A DNA stretch of 64,000 nt, from positions 248,001 through 312,000 of the forward strand of contig NZ_PQSU01000004.1 of the NCBI RefSeq assembly GCF_002920615.1. Direction: 5' to 3'. Position numbers and translations under genes: made by a program. This document shows, piece by piece, positions 46,506 to 54,932 of this stretch (its first letter is position 1; each line of letters opens with the position of its first letter). The notes beneath the pieces are model-generated. The model made no database searches. It saw only the letters and a list, made by a program, of their open reading frames with translations, and had not been told where the DNA came from. Source of the DNA: Streptomyces sp. Ru62. GTDB lineage: Bacteria > Actinomycetota > Actinomycetes > Streptomycetales > Streptomycetaceae.

Positions 46506-48547
46506 GTCAGCGCCTCCCGCACCTGGGCCACCGTCAGCCACTGCTGCGGGGCCAGGATCTTGGTCACCTGCGGTGCGAAGGACGGGGAGGACACCACGAT
46601 CTCGGCCGTCGGCCCGTCGGCGATCACCTCTCCCTCGGCGAGCAGCACCACCCGATGGGCCAGCTCGGCGGCCAGCTCCACGTCATGCGTGGCCAGCACG
46701 ATCGCGTGGCCCTCGGCCGCCAGATCGCGCAGTACGGCGACCAGGCGGGCCTTGGCCGCGTAGTCCAGGCCGCGCGTCGGCTCGTCGAGGAGGAGCAGGG
46801 GCGGGCGGGCGGTCAGGACCACGGCCAGCGCGAGCGCCAGGCGCTGGCCCTCCGACAGGTCCCGGGGGTGGGTGTCGTCCGGCACACCCGGCAGCAGCTC
46901 GGACACCAGGGCGCGGCAGGTGCCGGGCGCGGCGGCGGCGTCCCGGTCGGCCGCCGCGCACTCGGTGGCGACCGTGTCCGCGTACAGCAGGTCGCGCGGC
47001 TCCTGGGGGACGAGACCGACCCGGCGCACGAGGTCCCGCGGCGGGGTGCGGTGCGGAACGGCGCCGTCCACGTCCACGGTCCCCGAGCTGGGCGCCACCA
47101 GGCCGACGAGCGAACCGAGGAGGGTGGACTTGCCGGCGCCGTTGCGGCCCATGAGCGCGACGGTCTCGCCGGGGGCGACGGTCAGGTCGATGTCCCGGAG
47201 GGCTTGGACCTGGTCCCGGCGGACGGAGAGGGCGCGGGTCTCCGCGAGGTGCTGCCGCGGGACTTCCGGGGCGGGGGCGGGACGGCGACGGAACAAGGAG
47301 CGGCGGGCGGGGGTGCCGGGTGCCCGGCGCGGGGGCCGCCCGGCGGCCGGTGCCGCCTGCCCGCGCGGACGCGGTACCGCAGCGGCGCCCACCCGCGCCG
47401 CCCCAGCGACACGACTACCCGCGGCCACGACACCGGAGGCGCCGGTGGCCGGGGCGGGGGAGGCGCCTGTCGCTGTGGCGGTGGTGTCTCGGTCCGCAGC
47501 CGCGTCGGCTGGATCGTCTGCGGCCACGGCGGCGGTGCCCGCAGCCGTGGCGGTGGTGCGACGGCCCGCGGCCACGTCGGTGGGGGCGCCTTCGGCTGGG
47601 GTGGCGGTGTGGCCGGTCGTGGCTACGGCGGCGGAATCGCAGGAAGCCGGGGCGGCGGCGGTGTTCGTGGGCGGGGTGGTGGCGGCGCCTGCCGTGACCG
47701 GGGCGGCAGGGGCCTTCGCCGGTGCCGTCGCGCCGGAGAGAAGGGCGCGGAGGGTGGGGGCCTGGCGGCGGGCGTCCCGGACCGTCAGGGGGAGGGGGGA
47801 CCAGCCGGCCAGACGGCCCAGGGCCACCACCGGGGGGTAGACCGGGGACACGGCCATCACCTCGGCCGGGGGGCCGGTGACCGGGGCGGCGCCGGGGGCC
47901 GGGAGCAGCACGACCCGGTCGGCGTACTGGATGACCCGTTCCAGGCGGTGCTCGGCCATCAGGACCGTCGTCCCCAGGTCGTGCACCAGCCGTTGCAGCA
48001 CGGCCAGCACCTCCTCGGCGGCGGCCGGGTCCAGCGCCGAGGTCGGCTCGTCCAGGACCAGCACCTGGGGGTGCGGGGTGAGGACCGAGCCGATCGCGAC
48101 CCGCTGCCGCTGTCCGCCGGACAGCGTGGCGATGGGCCGGCCGCGCAGCCCGGCGAGGCCCAGCAGGTCGAGGGTCTCCTCCACCCGGCGCCGCATCACC
48201 GCCGGGGCGAGCCCCAAGGACTCCATGCCGTAGGCGAGTTCGTCCTCCACGGTGTCCGTCACGAAGTGTGCGAGCGGATCCTGGCCCACCGTGCCGACCA
48301 CGTCGGCGAGTTGACGCGGCGGGTGGGTACGGGTGTCCCGGCCGGCCACCGTCACGCGACCGCGCAGGGTGCCGCCGGTGAAGTGCGGGACCAGCCCGCT
48401 CACCGCGCCCAGCACGGTCGACTTGCCGACCCCGGACGGACCGGCGAGCAGCACCAGTTCACCCTCGGGCACCTCGAAGTCGACGCCGGCGACGGCGGGC
48501 CGCGCCGCCCCCTCGTACGTCACGCTGACATCCTCGAAGCGGATCAC
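46502..48547 (-). CDS. Fused double ABC ATPase of an ECF transporter
   Basis: A 681-aa chain with two ATPase domains. Domain 1 (residues about 1-240): Walker A LAGPSGVGKSTVLG, signature ATLSGGQRQRVAIG, Walker B QVLVLDEPTSALD and H-loop VLMAEHRLERV. Domain 2 (about 435-670): Walker A ALMGRNGAGKSTLLG, signature DLSEGQRLALALAV, Walker B LLLLDEPTRGLD and H-loop VLATHDVELAA. The signature of domain 2 is DLSEGQ rather than LSGGQ, which is common in ECF EcfA' halves. A 170-residue Ala/Thr/Pro-rich linker joins them. The GTG overlaps the previous stop. It energises uptake with the neighbouring T and S subunits. Confidence 0.9.
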   Translation of the reverse strand: MIRFEDVSVTYEGAARPAVAGVDFEVPEGELVLLAGPSGVGKSTVLGAVSGLVPHFTGGTLRGRVTVAGRDTRTHPPRQLADVVGTVGQDPLAHFVTDTVEDELAYGMESLGLAPAVMRRRVEETLDLLGLAGLRGRPIATLSGGQRQRVAIGSVLTPHPQVLVLDEPTSALDPAAAEEVLAVLQRLVHDLGTTVLMAEHRLERVIQYADRVVLLPAPGAAPVTGPPAEVMAVSPVYPPVVALGRLAGWSPLPLTVRDARRQAPTLRALLSGATAPAKAPAAPVTAGAATTPPTNTAAAPASCDSAAVATTGHTATPAEGAPTDVAAGRRTTATAAGTAAVAADDPADAAADRDTTATATGASPAPATGASGVVAAGSRVAGAARVGAAAVPRPRGQAAPAAGRPPRRAPGTPARRSLFRRRPAPAPEVPRQHLAETRALSVRRDQVQALRDIDLTVAPGETVALMGRNGAGKSTLLGSLVGLVAPSSGTVDVDGAVPHRTPPRDLVRRVGLVPQEPRDLLYADTVATECAAADRDAAAAPGTCRALVSELLPGVPDDTHPRDLSEGQRLALALAVVLTARPPLLLLDEPTRGLDYAAKARLVAVLRDLAAEGHAIVLATHDVELAAELAHRVVLLAEGEVIADGPTAEIVVSSPSFAPQVTKILAPQQWLTVAQVREALT

Positions 48548-49719
48548 GACGACTCCCTCGGGACGACGAAGGCGGGCAGCAGGGCGAGCAGGACGGCCAC
48601 GGCGGGCCAGAGGGGAAGCGTGGGCGCGACGAGGGGCACGACCCCGGGGTGCAGCGCCCGTGGATCGCCGAGTGAGGCGAGCGTGAGCAGCGCGGCCACC
48701 GCGGCGCCCGAGCCCGTGACCAGCCAGGCGCGCGGCCCCCACGGGTCCGGGCGGTACCGGGTGCGCGGGGAACGCCGGCCGCCCAGCCGCAGTCCGGCGA
48801 GCGAGGCGACGACTCCGGTGAGCAGCAGGGGAAGCCCGTACGCACCCCCGGCCGCGGTCAGCAGGCCGTACGTGCCCGCGCACACGCCGAGCAGACCGCC
48901 GAGGGTGAGCGCGGCCGTCGTACGGCGGACCCGGGCGGGAACCTCGGCGGTACGGCCGTAGCCGCGGGCCTCCATCGCGGCGGCGAGCGCGACCGAGCGC
49001 TCCAACGCGCCCTCCAGGACCGGCAGTCCGACCTGGAGCAGGCCCCGTACGCCCCGGTCCGGCCGGCCGCGCAGCCGGCGGGCGGCGCGCAGCCGCTGCA
49101 CGTCGGCGATCAGATGGGGCGCGAAGGTGAGGGCGACGACCACGGCCACGCCCGTCTCGTACAGCGCGCCGGGCAGGGACTTGAGGAGGCGGGTGGGGCT
49201 GGCGAGGGCGTTCGCGGCACCGACGCAGATGAGGAGGGTGGCGAGCTTCAGTCCGTCGTACGCGGCGAAGACGACCGCCTCGGCGGTGACCCGGCCGCCC
49301 AGCCGGATGCCCTGCGCCCAGTGCGGGAGCGGGACTTCGGGGAGCGTCAGGAGGACGTGCGTGCCGGGGATGGGGGAGCCGAGCGCCACCGCGAACAGCA
49401 CGCGGATGACGAGGACGGCGAGGGCGAGCCTGGCGAAGGCGGTGTAGGAGCGGGCCCAGGGGGCGGGGGAGCGGTGGGTCGCCACGACGTAGGCGGAGGC
49501 GGATATGAGGAGGGCGAGGAGCAGGGGATTGGTGGTACGGGTGGCGGCGACACCGAGGGACACCGCCCACAGCCACCAGGCCCCGGGGTGCAGGGTGGCG
49601 CGGTGCGAGCGCCCCGGAGGAGTGCGGGGCGCCGTCCGCTGCGCGGCCACTGCCGCGTGGGTGCGGTCGGCCCCCGCGCGCCCGGACCCGCACGACCGCT
49701 TCGGCTCACCCGGACTCAT
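48544..49719 (-). CDS. ECF transporter T component (EcfT/CbiQ-like)
   Basis: A 391-aa integral membrane coupling subunit. The hydrophobic core starts LHPGAWWLWAVSLGVAATRT and continues with about six helices. The CbiQ/EcfT coupling helices are represented by the conserved Ala-Arg-Gly pattern in SVALAAAMEARGYGRTAEVP, which contacts the two ATPase domains. A hydrophilic N-terminal part of about 35 residues precedes the first helix. The ATG is nested with the end of the upstream gene (14-base overlap), and its own stop overlaps the ATPase start. It belongs to a single operon with the ATPase and S genes. Confidence 0.88.
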   Translation of the reverse strand: MSPGEPKRSCGSGRAGADRTHAAVAAQRTAPRTPPGRSHRATLHPGAWWLWAVSLGVAATRTTNPLLLALLISASAYVVATHRSPAPWARSYTAFARLALAVLVIRVLFAVALGSPIPGTHVLLTLPEVPLPHWAQGIRLGGRVTAEAVVFAAYDGLKLATLLICVGAANALASPTRLLKSLPGALYETGVAVVVALTFAPHLIADVQRLRAARRLRGRPDRGVRGLLQVGLPVLEGALERSVALAAAMEARGYGRTAEVPARVRRTTAALTLGGLLGVCAGTYGLLTAAGGAYGLPLLLTGVVASLAGLRLGGRRSPRTRYRPDPWGPRAWLVTGSGAAVAALLTLASLGDPRALHPGVVPLVAPTLPLWPAVAVLLALLPAFVVPRESS

Positions 49720-50341
49720 CGCGCCGCCGACGTGCCTGCCACACCGCCGCCCCCGCGAGGAGGGCGACCACGCCCGCGCCGATCGGCAGACCCAGCGAGG
49801 GCCCGCCACCGGCCCCGCCCGAGGTCCGCTTCTCCCCGGTGGAGACCTGCTCCCCGCACCCCTCCTCCGGGTACCCGGCGATGGCGCACAGCAGGGCGTT
49901 GGTGTCGTACCGGAGCGGTTTCGCCACGGCGGCCAGCGCGTCCGCGGTGGTCGCGTCGGACGGCACCCGCGCACACGCCGTGCGGCGCGCCGGCGGGGTC
50001 TCGCCGGACGGCGCGTCCGACCGCGTGCCGAAGTCGAGGACGAGGGCCACCCGCTTCGTGCCCGGCCGGGCCGGCGTACCGGCGCAGACCGTGTCGAAGT
50101 CCGCCGTACCGCGCGGCCGGCTGGCGTCCGCCGAGTCCGCGCTCACCGCGAACCGGAAGCCCTGGACCGCGCCGTCGTCGGGGCGGACGAAGGCCGGGCC
50201 CTGGGTGGCGTACGTCCAGTGGCCGCCGGTGCGCTCCCAGAAGGACCAGTAGCGGTAGCCGGTGGCAGCGGCCGGCCCGGCGGATCCGAGGAGCAGCAGC
50301 GCGGCGGCGAGCACCGGCAGGGTACGGCGGACGGCGGTCAC
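49706..50341 (-). CDS. Surface-anchored small protein, possible second half of a B12-capture pair
   Basis: A 211-aa exported protein: signal peptide ending GPAAA, a mature domain of about 150 residues rich in Tyr/Trp/Phe beta patterns (TGYRYWSFWERTGGHWTYAT, then FVRPDDGAVQGFRFAVSADS), paired cysteines (ACARVP, LLCAIAG, GCGEQV) and a C-terminal membrane anchor (GLPIGAGVVALLAGAAVWQA) with a short basic tail. Its GTG overlaps the stop of the toroid gene (GTGA). The position beside an alpha/alpha-toroid gene recalls the two-domain layout of intrinsic factor, in which the smaller beta domain closes over the ligand; this comparison is inference. I do not recognise a named domain. Confidence 0.7.
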   Translation of the reverse strand: MTAVRRTLPVLAAALLLLGSAGPAAATGYRYWSFWERTGGHWTYATQGPAFVRPDDGAVQGFRFAVSADSADASRPRGTADFDTVCAGTPARPGTKRVALVLDFGTRSDAPSGETPPARRTACARVPSDATTADALAAVAKPLRYDTNALLCAIAGYPEEGCGEQVSTGEKRTSGGAGGGPSLGLPIGAGVVALLAGAAVWQARRRRDESG

Positions 50342-51540
50342 GGCTGCTGCTTCTTCCGGCCGCTGAGCAGGAAGCCGATGCCGATGCCGGCGACGAGGCC
50401 GACGCCGACGATCCACCAGACGCCCGTGCCGGAGTCGTCGTCGGACTTCTCCTCGTGCTCGGCGGCGGAGTCCATGTGCGGGGCGGGACCGAGCGCGTTG
50501 AGGGAACGGACCAGGCTGGTGCCGCCGAAGTCGCCCGGCTGCTGCCCGAGCGCATGGGCGGCGAGGATCAGCTGGGCGTACGCGGCCGGCCCGTTCTGGG
50601 TCGCCCACGGGCCGGCGTTCTTCTCCAGCCAGGCGTAGGCCTTCTTGGCCGGCTCGGTCCGGCCGTCCGCGGCGAGCGCGACGACGGCGTCGGCGGTGTT
50701 GCCGAAGTCGGGCTGGTCCTCGGCGCCGGGCAGGGCGGACTTGAGGTGGCCGGTCCTGGCGACGGCCGCGGCCAGGAACGCGCCGGCGTTGTCGGCGACC
50801 TGGGTGCGGTTCCCGGCCCTGACACAGGTGTCGTGTGCCGGGGCCTTGCCGGCCCGCGCGGCGAAGCCCTTGCCGAGGGCGCCCAGCAGGCCGGCCGCCG
50901 TCGCGTCCGCGTTGGGGAGCAGCTTGCCCTTCTTGTCCGCCTGGTAGGCGAGGGCGCCGCCGCCGTCCTGGTCGCAGGGGATGGACCAGGCGGGCAGGGC
51001 GTCGTAGGGGGACTTGCCGGACTTCCGTACGTCCGCCGGGTCGGTGCCGGCCGCGGTCAGCGCGCCGATGACGACGGAGGTGGAGTTGGTGTCGCTGGGG
51101 CCGCCGGGGTAGTAGCCCCAGCCGCCGTCCTCGTTCTGCACGGACTTCAGCCAGTCCACGGCCTTGCCGACGGCGATGCCGTGCCCGTCGGTCGCGGCGA
51201 GGGCCTGGACGGCGGCGGCCGTGCTGTTGGTGTCGGCCTTGACCTTGTCGTCGCACGCCTCGGCGGGGGCGGCGCGGAAGGCGGCGAAGGAGCCGTTCGC
51301 GCACTGCTGACCGGTGAGCCAGTCCACGGCCTCGGCAGCCGGCCGGTAGCCGAGGGTCCGCTGGGCGACCAGCGTCAGCGACTGCCGCCACACGCCGTCG
51401 TACGTCGGGTCTCCCTTGCCGTAGAGCCCGGACGGGACCGTCACCTTCGGCGACGGGGACGGTTCGGCGGCCGTGGCGGGCGCGGCGGCGGCCAGCACGC
51501 CTACGGCGGCGAGAGCCGCGGCACTGCGGCGGACGTTCAT
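50338..51540 (-). CDS. Secreted alpha/alpha-toroid protein, cobalamin-capture candidate
   Basis: A 400-aa exported, membrane-anchored protein: signal peptide cleaved near ATA-AEP, then a domain of about 310 residues made of repeated helical pairs with QNEDGGWGYYPGGPSDTNST and DTNSTAAAVQALAAT type turns. These are the marks of the terpenoid-cyclase / prenyltransferase / intrinsic-factor toroid fold. A C-terminal helix (VWWIVGVGLVAGIGIGFLLS) and basic tail anchor it outside the membrane. Catalytic Asp motifs of squalene cyclases are absent. As the first gene after a cobalamin riboswitch and joined by overlaps to an ECF transporter, it is best read as a B12-binding surface protein (inference). 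Confidence 0.8.
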   Translation of the reverse strand: MNVRRSAAALAAVGVLAAAAPATAAEPSPSPKVTVPSGLYGKGDPTYDGVWRQSLTLVAQRTLGYRPAAEAVDWLTGQQCANGSFAAFRAAPAEACDDKVKADTNSTAAAVQALAATDGHGIAVGKAVDWLKSVQNEDGGWGYYPGGPSDTNSTSVVIGALTAAGTDPADVRKSGKSPYDALPAWSIPCDQDGGGALAYQADKKGKLLPNADATAAGLLGALGKGFAARAGKAPAHDTCVRAGNRTQVADNAGAFLAAAVARTGHLKSALPGAEDQPDFGNTADAVVALAADGRTEPAKKAYAWLEKNAGPWATQNGPAAYAQLILAAHALGQQPGDFGGTSLVRSLNALGPAPHMDSAAEHEEKSDDDSGTGVWWIVGVGLVAGIGIGFLLSGRKKQQP

Positions 51541-51584
51541 GGTCGGCGACTGCCTCTCCTGCGGGGAGCCGGGCGGCGCACGGG

Positions 51585-51830
51585 TGACACCCCGGGCGGC
51601 TCGGCTCCGTAGACCTCGACGGTGCCGTGCGCGGCGGGCCGCCGACGCACGCGAGCCGGTCAACGTCCCGTCCGGGGCGGTCCGGCTCACCGCCTCGCTG
51701 GCGGCACACGGATGGGGGTGCCCCCGGGCGCGAGCGCAGCCGGGAGCCGGGGGAGGGTCAGCGCCGGAATTGCACCGGCTTCCCCCCGTACGGGTGTGAT
51801 GACGACCCGCGCCACTTTACCGGCCGCCTC
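51585..51830 (-). promoter_or_regulatory. Cobalamin (adenosylcobalamin) riboswitch, atypical
   Basis: On the minus strand the conserved B12-box region is present at 51756-51783: GGAAGCCGGTG, C, AATTCCGGCGCTGACC. Just upstream CACACCCGTACGGGGGG forms the short P2/P3 stem usual before it. Downstream, where GACCCGC-ACTGT would follow, a palindromic element (51711-51757) is inserted, after which GCCAGCGAGGCGGTGAGCCG resembles the displaced core. The 3' parts (GCCAGGA-like pairing) could not be placed with confidence. It ends about 45 bases before the toroid gene and would repress the operon when cobalamin is high. Confidence 0.6.
51711..51757 (-). repeat. Dispersed palindromic repeat, family 2, copy 2, inside the riboswitch
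   Basis: The minus strand reads CCCTCCCCCGGCTCCCGG, a short GC-rich loop and CCCGGGGGCACCCCCATC, matching the 8766 copy in the CCCTCCCCCGG...GGGxGGxxCCCCC framework. It sits between the B12-box and the following core of the cobalamin riboswitch. Confidence 0.55.
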
Positions 51831-52387
51831 GCACGGGCCGAGGGGTGGCCGTGCGCACACGGAGCTGGTGACGGGGGTCACGGCGGGACCGGGGCGGGGC
51901 ACGCGGCCACCGGGTACGAGGCGCAGGTCGATCGAGGGGCGGGTCGCGGCCGGGTGGGCGCACTGGACGGTGGCCCGCTGCCGGTGGGGGTCGGTCCCGC
52001 CGCCCGCCGGTGCCGAGGGCGATGCCCGGAGTCGTTCCCTCAGCGGCGGGATCAGGCCATCGGGTCGGTGCGGGGCCAAGGGGAGGAGGCGGGGGCGCCG
52101 ACGGTCAGGCGAAGGGTGACGGCGCGGGTGCCGCAGCAGCCGTGACGGTGGGTCGGCGTAGGCCGACGTCGTCCCGTACGGCAGGCCCGGTGGGCCGAGT
52201 CGGGTCGTGAGCCGCGTCGCGACACCCGGACCCGACGAGGGGGGCGCTGCACCACCGAGGGGTGGACGTCCCCGGGGTGAAGGCGGGCGCGGAGGCGCCC
52301 CGGGTGCCGCTCCCCCATAGGCGGCACCCGGGGCGGGTCGGAATCTTGCTCTCCGTGCGGTGATCCTCACCCACCGCGCCCCTAACT
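51831..52387. other. Long stretch without a supported gene
   Basis: These 557 bases separate the cobalamin riboswitch (minus) from the XRE operon (plus). Every open frame here has the composition of a shadow of high-G+C DNA and no ribosome site. The promoters of both operons must lie within it. I see no RNA gene or mobile element. Confidence 0.5.
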
Positions 52388-52427
52388 GTCAACGATAGCT
52401 GCCTAATTAGGCAGGGAGCGTTGTCAC
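52388..52427. promoter_or_regulatory. Extended palindromic operator upstream of the XRE cassette
   Basis: The centre CTGCCTAA-TTAGGCAG (52399-52414) is a perfect 16-bp palindrome. The flanks continue the symmetry imperfectly: GTCAACG on the left and CGTTGTC on the right. It lies about 80-120 bases before the XRE start codon. The size suits a dimeric helix-turn-helix protein binding its own promoter. Confidence 0.65.
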
Positions 52428-52508
52428 ATCTGGTCGCCGAACGGGCGAACCGGTAGCCTCGCCGTCAGCCCAGCCGCCGAACGGACGACACGCCCAGGGG
52501 GGACCTCG

Positions 52509-53102
52509 GTGAGTGACGCGTACGCCTCGCTGGCCGATGTCCTGGACCGGCTCGGCGAGTTGACCGGCCGGCCCGGCCGGCTGCCGGAGGCCCTGGACGT
52601 GGCCGGCCTCTCCCACCGCACGGGCATCCCCGTCGGCGTCGTCGTCGACCTGCTTTCCGGCGGCCGGGCCCCCGAGACCTCCCTGGCCGAACGCGTGCGC
52701 CAGCGACTGGACTTCATCCGGGAGACCCGGCGCCGCCCGGACGGCAAGCGGTACTCGCTGGACGAGCTGGCGAGGATCGCCGGAACCAGCCGCCAGTGGC
52801 TCAGCGAGTGGCGCAAGAGCGGAATGCCGAGCCTGGAACACGCCGACCGGCTGCGCCGGTTCTTCGGCCTGCCCGCGGGCTACTTCACGGCGGACGAGCC
52901 GGAGGCGCTGCACGAGGCGCTGCAACCGGTGCTGCAGAGCCTGGAGGCGGAGGCGGACCCGCTGCTGCGGCTGCGCGAGAGCGGGCTGGTACGACTGGCC
53001 GCCCGGGCTCCGCAGATGAACGCCCGGCAGCTCGCCACCCTCGCCGACCTCGCCGAGATGATCATCGCCTCCGAGCGGGCGGAGGACGCCGGGCGTGCGT
53101 GA
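52509..53102 (+). CDS. XRE-family transcriptional regulator
   Basis: A 197-aa DNA-binding protein. An N-terminal helical half (ALDVAGLSHRTGIPVGVVVD) resembles one helix-turn-helix, and a second clearer XRE helix-turn-helix follows near residues 83-120: YSLDELARIAGTSRQWLSEW then RKSGMPSLEHADRLRRFFGL and PAGYF. The C-terminal helix may dimerise. The GTG start follows GGGGGGACC. Its end overlaps the peptidase gene by 8 bases. XRE plus ImmA/IrrE peptidase is a standard pair in which the peptidase cuts the regulator. The palindrome upstream is its likely operator. Confidence 0.88.
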   Translation: MSDAYASLADVLDRLGELTGRPGRLPEALDVAGLSHRTGIPVGVVVDLLSGGRAPETSLAERVRQRLDFIRETRRRPDGKRYSLDELARIAGTSRQWLSEWRKSGMPSLEHADRLRRFFGLPAGYFTADEPEALHEALQPVLQSLEAEADPLLRLRESGLVRLAARAPQMNARQLATLADLAEMIIASERAEDAGRA

Positions 53103-53724
53103 ACCGAGCGCCAGGGCCCCGAAGCCGGCGCCGTACCCGCGGTCGGCACCTCTGGCGAGGCACTTCAGGTCCCCGAGGCGCTTCCTCGACCGGCTCGTGC
53201 GCGACACCGTCCGCACCCTCACCCCGCCGACCGGCCCGGAGGCGTTCCTGCACGCGCTGTGCGCCACGCTCAGCCCGCGGCTCGACCGCCCGGTCCGGCT
53301 GAAGTTCGTCGCCTTCCCGCCGGGCCTGGACGTCTCCGGGATCACCCTCGCCCGGGACGAGGACTACATCGTCGTGGTCGAGGACCGGGCCCCGGACCCG
53401 CACAAGTTCGTCATCGCCGGGCACGAGATCGGGCACATCCACTACGGCACGCTGGACGTGCACTACCCGTCCGGCCTGCCCGCCGCCGCCCGTCGGCTGC
53501 TCTCCCGCGCCGAGGACGACGTTCCCTGGGACCGGGTCGTCGCCATGGCCACCCGCTCGCCCGCCGCGGCGGCGGCCGAGGCCGAGTGGGAGGCCGAGGA
53601 GTGCGGGCTGCGCCTCGCCGCGAAGTTCTCCAAGGTCGTGGGGCCGGGCGCGGCCGGCCGGATGACCCAGGACACCCTCACCGACCGGCTGTCGTCCTCG
53701 CTGGGCAACATCGGCGGGCCCTGA
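53095..53724 (+). CDS. ImmA/IrrE-type metallo-endopeptidase
   Basis: A 209-aa zinc peptidase-like protein. The metal motif is VIAGHEIGHIHYG (His110, Glu111, His114), and a third ligand Glu is expected in AAEAEWEAEECGLRLAAKF. Relatives cleave partner repressors of phage, mobile elements or toxin-antitoxin pairs, and similar proteins are also named toxin component. The GTG start lies in the last codons of the XRE gene and its stop overlaps the next start (TGATG), so four products are made from one message. It most likely cuts the XRE regulator in response to a signal from the membrane protein. Confidence 0.85.
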   Translation: MREPSARAPKPAPYPRSAPLARHFRSPRRFLDRLVRDTVRTLTPPTGPEAFLHALCATLSPRLDRPVRLKFVAFPPGLDVSGITLARDEDYIVVVEDRAPDPHKFVIAGHEIGHIHYGTLDVHYPSGLPAAARRLLSRAEDDVPWDRVVAMATRSPAAAAAEAEWEAEECGLRLAAKFSKVVGPGAAGRMTQDTLTDRLSSSLGNIGGP

Positions 53725-54932
53725 TGCGCTGGGACATCGCCGGTTCCTTCGCCGCCTACGCCGTCCCGGCCGCCCTGCTCGCCGTCGCCTTCGTGATCAA
53801 ACTGCCGCTGCTGCGGCGCGCCTGGCAGGATCCGATCCTGCGGGCCACCGCCCTGCTGCTCGGCATCGGCGCGGTCTGCTTCGCCTCGCTGCCACCGGCC
53901 AACCTGCACCGCATCAACGTACTGACCGGAATCCCCAACTTCGCCGGCCTCTGGGTCTATTCGCTGCTGACCGCGTACTGCGGTGCCTGCCTGTGGCTCA
54001 TCATCACCTGGCGGGAGCCCCCGTCCGCCGTGCGCCGCCGGCGCACCCGGCTGGTCCGGGTGGCGTACACCGTCATCATCGTCGGCCTGTGGACGACGTT
54101 CCTGCTCGGCGACCACCGGGTGGAGCGCACGCGCGACCTCGACACCTACTACGCCGGCACGCCCTGGATGCGCGAGTTCGTGCTGCTCTACCTCGTCGCC
54201 CACCTGGTGTCCGCGCTGGTCGCGGCGGGCATGCTGTGGGCCTGGTACCGGGAGGTCGAGGACACCTGGCTGCGCCGGGCGGTGATCTTCCTCCAGGTGG
54301 CCTACGCACTCGGGCTCCTCTTCGACGTCGCCAAGCTCGCGGCGATCGGCGCCCGGTGGAGCGGCCGGGACTGGGACTGGCTGTCGACGTACGCCGCACC
54401 GCCGTTCGCCATCGCCGAGGCCGTCCTGGTGGCCGTCGGCTTCATCGCCGGGCAGGCCGGGCCGTGGGCGGCGGAGCACCGGAGGCTGGTGCGCACCCAC
54501 CGGCGGCTGAAGCCGCTGTGGCAGACCATGCTGGCCGTCACCGCCCCGGCGGCGCCCGCGACCGGCCGGGTCAGCGGTGCCGCCCTCCGCCTGGAGCTGC
54601 GCCGGGCCGCCATCAACGACGGGCTGCTCAAGCTCGCCCCGCACCTGTCCGCGACGCGGCGCGAACGGACGCGGACGGCGGCGACGGCGGCGGGCTACCC
54701 GCAGCCCGTGGCGCGGGGCATCGCCGCGGCGGTGGACATCCTGGTCGCGGCCGACGCGCTGCACGCGCCAGACGGCCACGCCCGTCCGCTGCCGGCGGGG
54801 CGGGCCGGGGCCGCCTTCGTCCCCGACGGCGAACTGGAGTCCGTCGCGCACGCGCTGCGGAACCACGCGGCGGCCATCGAACGGTTCCGCCGGCAGGCGG
54901 TCGCCACGGAAGGTCTCACCTCACATGCCTGA
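53724..54932 (+). CDS. Seven-helix membrane protein with soluble C-terminal domain (MAB_1171c-like)
   Basis: A 402-aa protein. Seven predicted membrane helices run from residue 8 to about 245 (FAAYAVPAALLAVAFVI is the first). The remaining 155 residues are cytosolic and helical, with LKPLWQTMLAVTAPA, AALRLELRRAAINDGLLKLA and EGLTSHA at the end. NCBI-type names for relatives are MAB_1171c family putative transporter, but nothing here shows transport; a sensor or receptor fits equally well. It overlaps the peptidase gene by 1 base and the oxidoreductase by 8. This gene order recurs in Streptomyces, which suggests a conserved module. Confidence 0.78.
   Translation: MRWDIAGSFAAYAVPAALLAVAFVIKLPLLRRAWQDPILRATALLLGIGAVCFASLPPANLHRINVLTGIPNFAGLWVYSLLTAYCGACLWLIITWREPPSAVRRRRTRLVRVAYTVIIVGLWTTFLLGDHRVERTRDLDTYYAGTPWMREFVLLYLVAHLVSALVAAGMLWAWYREVEDTWLRRAVIFLQVAYALGLLFDVAKLAAIGARWSGRDWDWLSTYAAPPFAIAEAVLVAVGFIAGQAGPWAAEHRRLVRTHRRLKPLWQTMLAVTAPAAPATGRVSGAALRLELRRAAINDGLLKLAPHLSATRRERTRTAATAAGYPQPVARGIAAAVDILVAADALHAPDGHARPLPAGRAGAAFVPDGELESVAHALRNHAAAIERFRRQAVATEGLTSHA

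Noticed and set aside
50338..51540. Calling the toroid protein a prenyltransferase or squalene cyclase
   Set aside because: It is secreted and lacks the acidic catalytic motifs of those enzymes; the fold alone does not give the activity.
46436..51612. Very long plus-strand frames opposite the ECF operon
   Set aside because: Gly/Arg-rich antisense shadows of the ATPase, EcfT and toroid genes.
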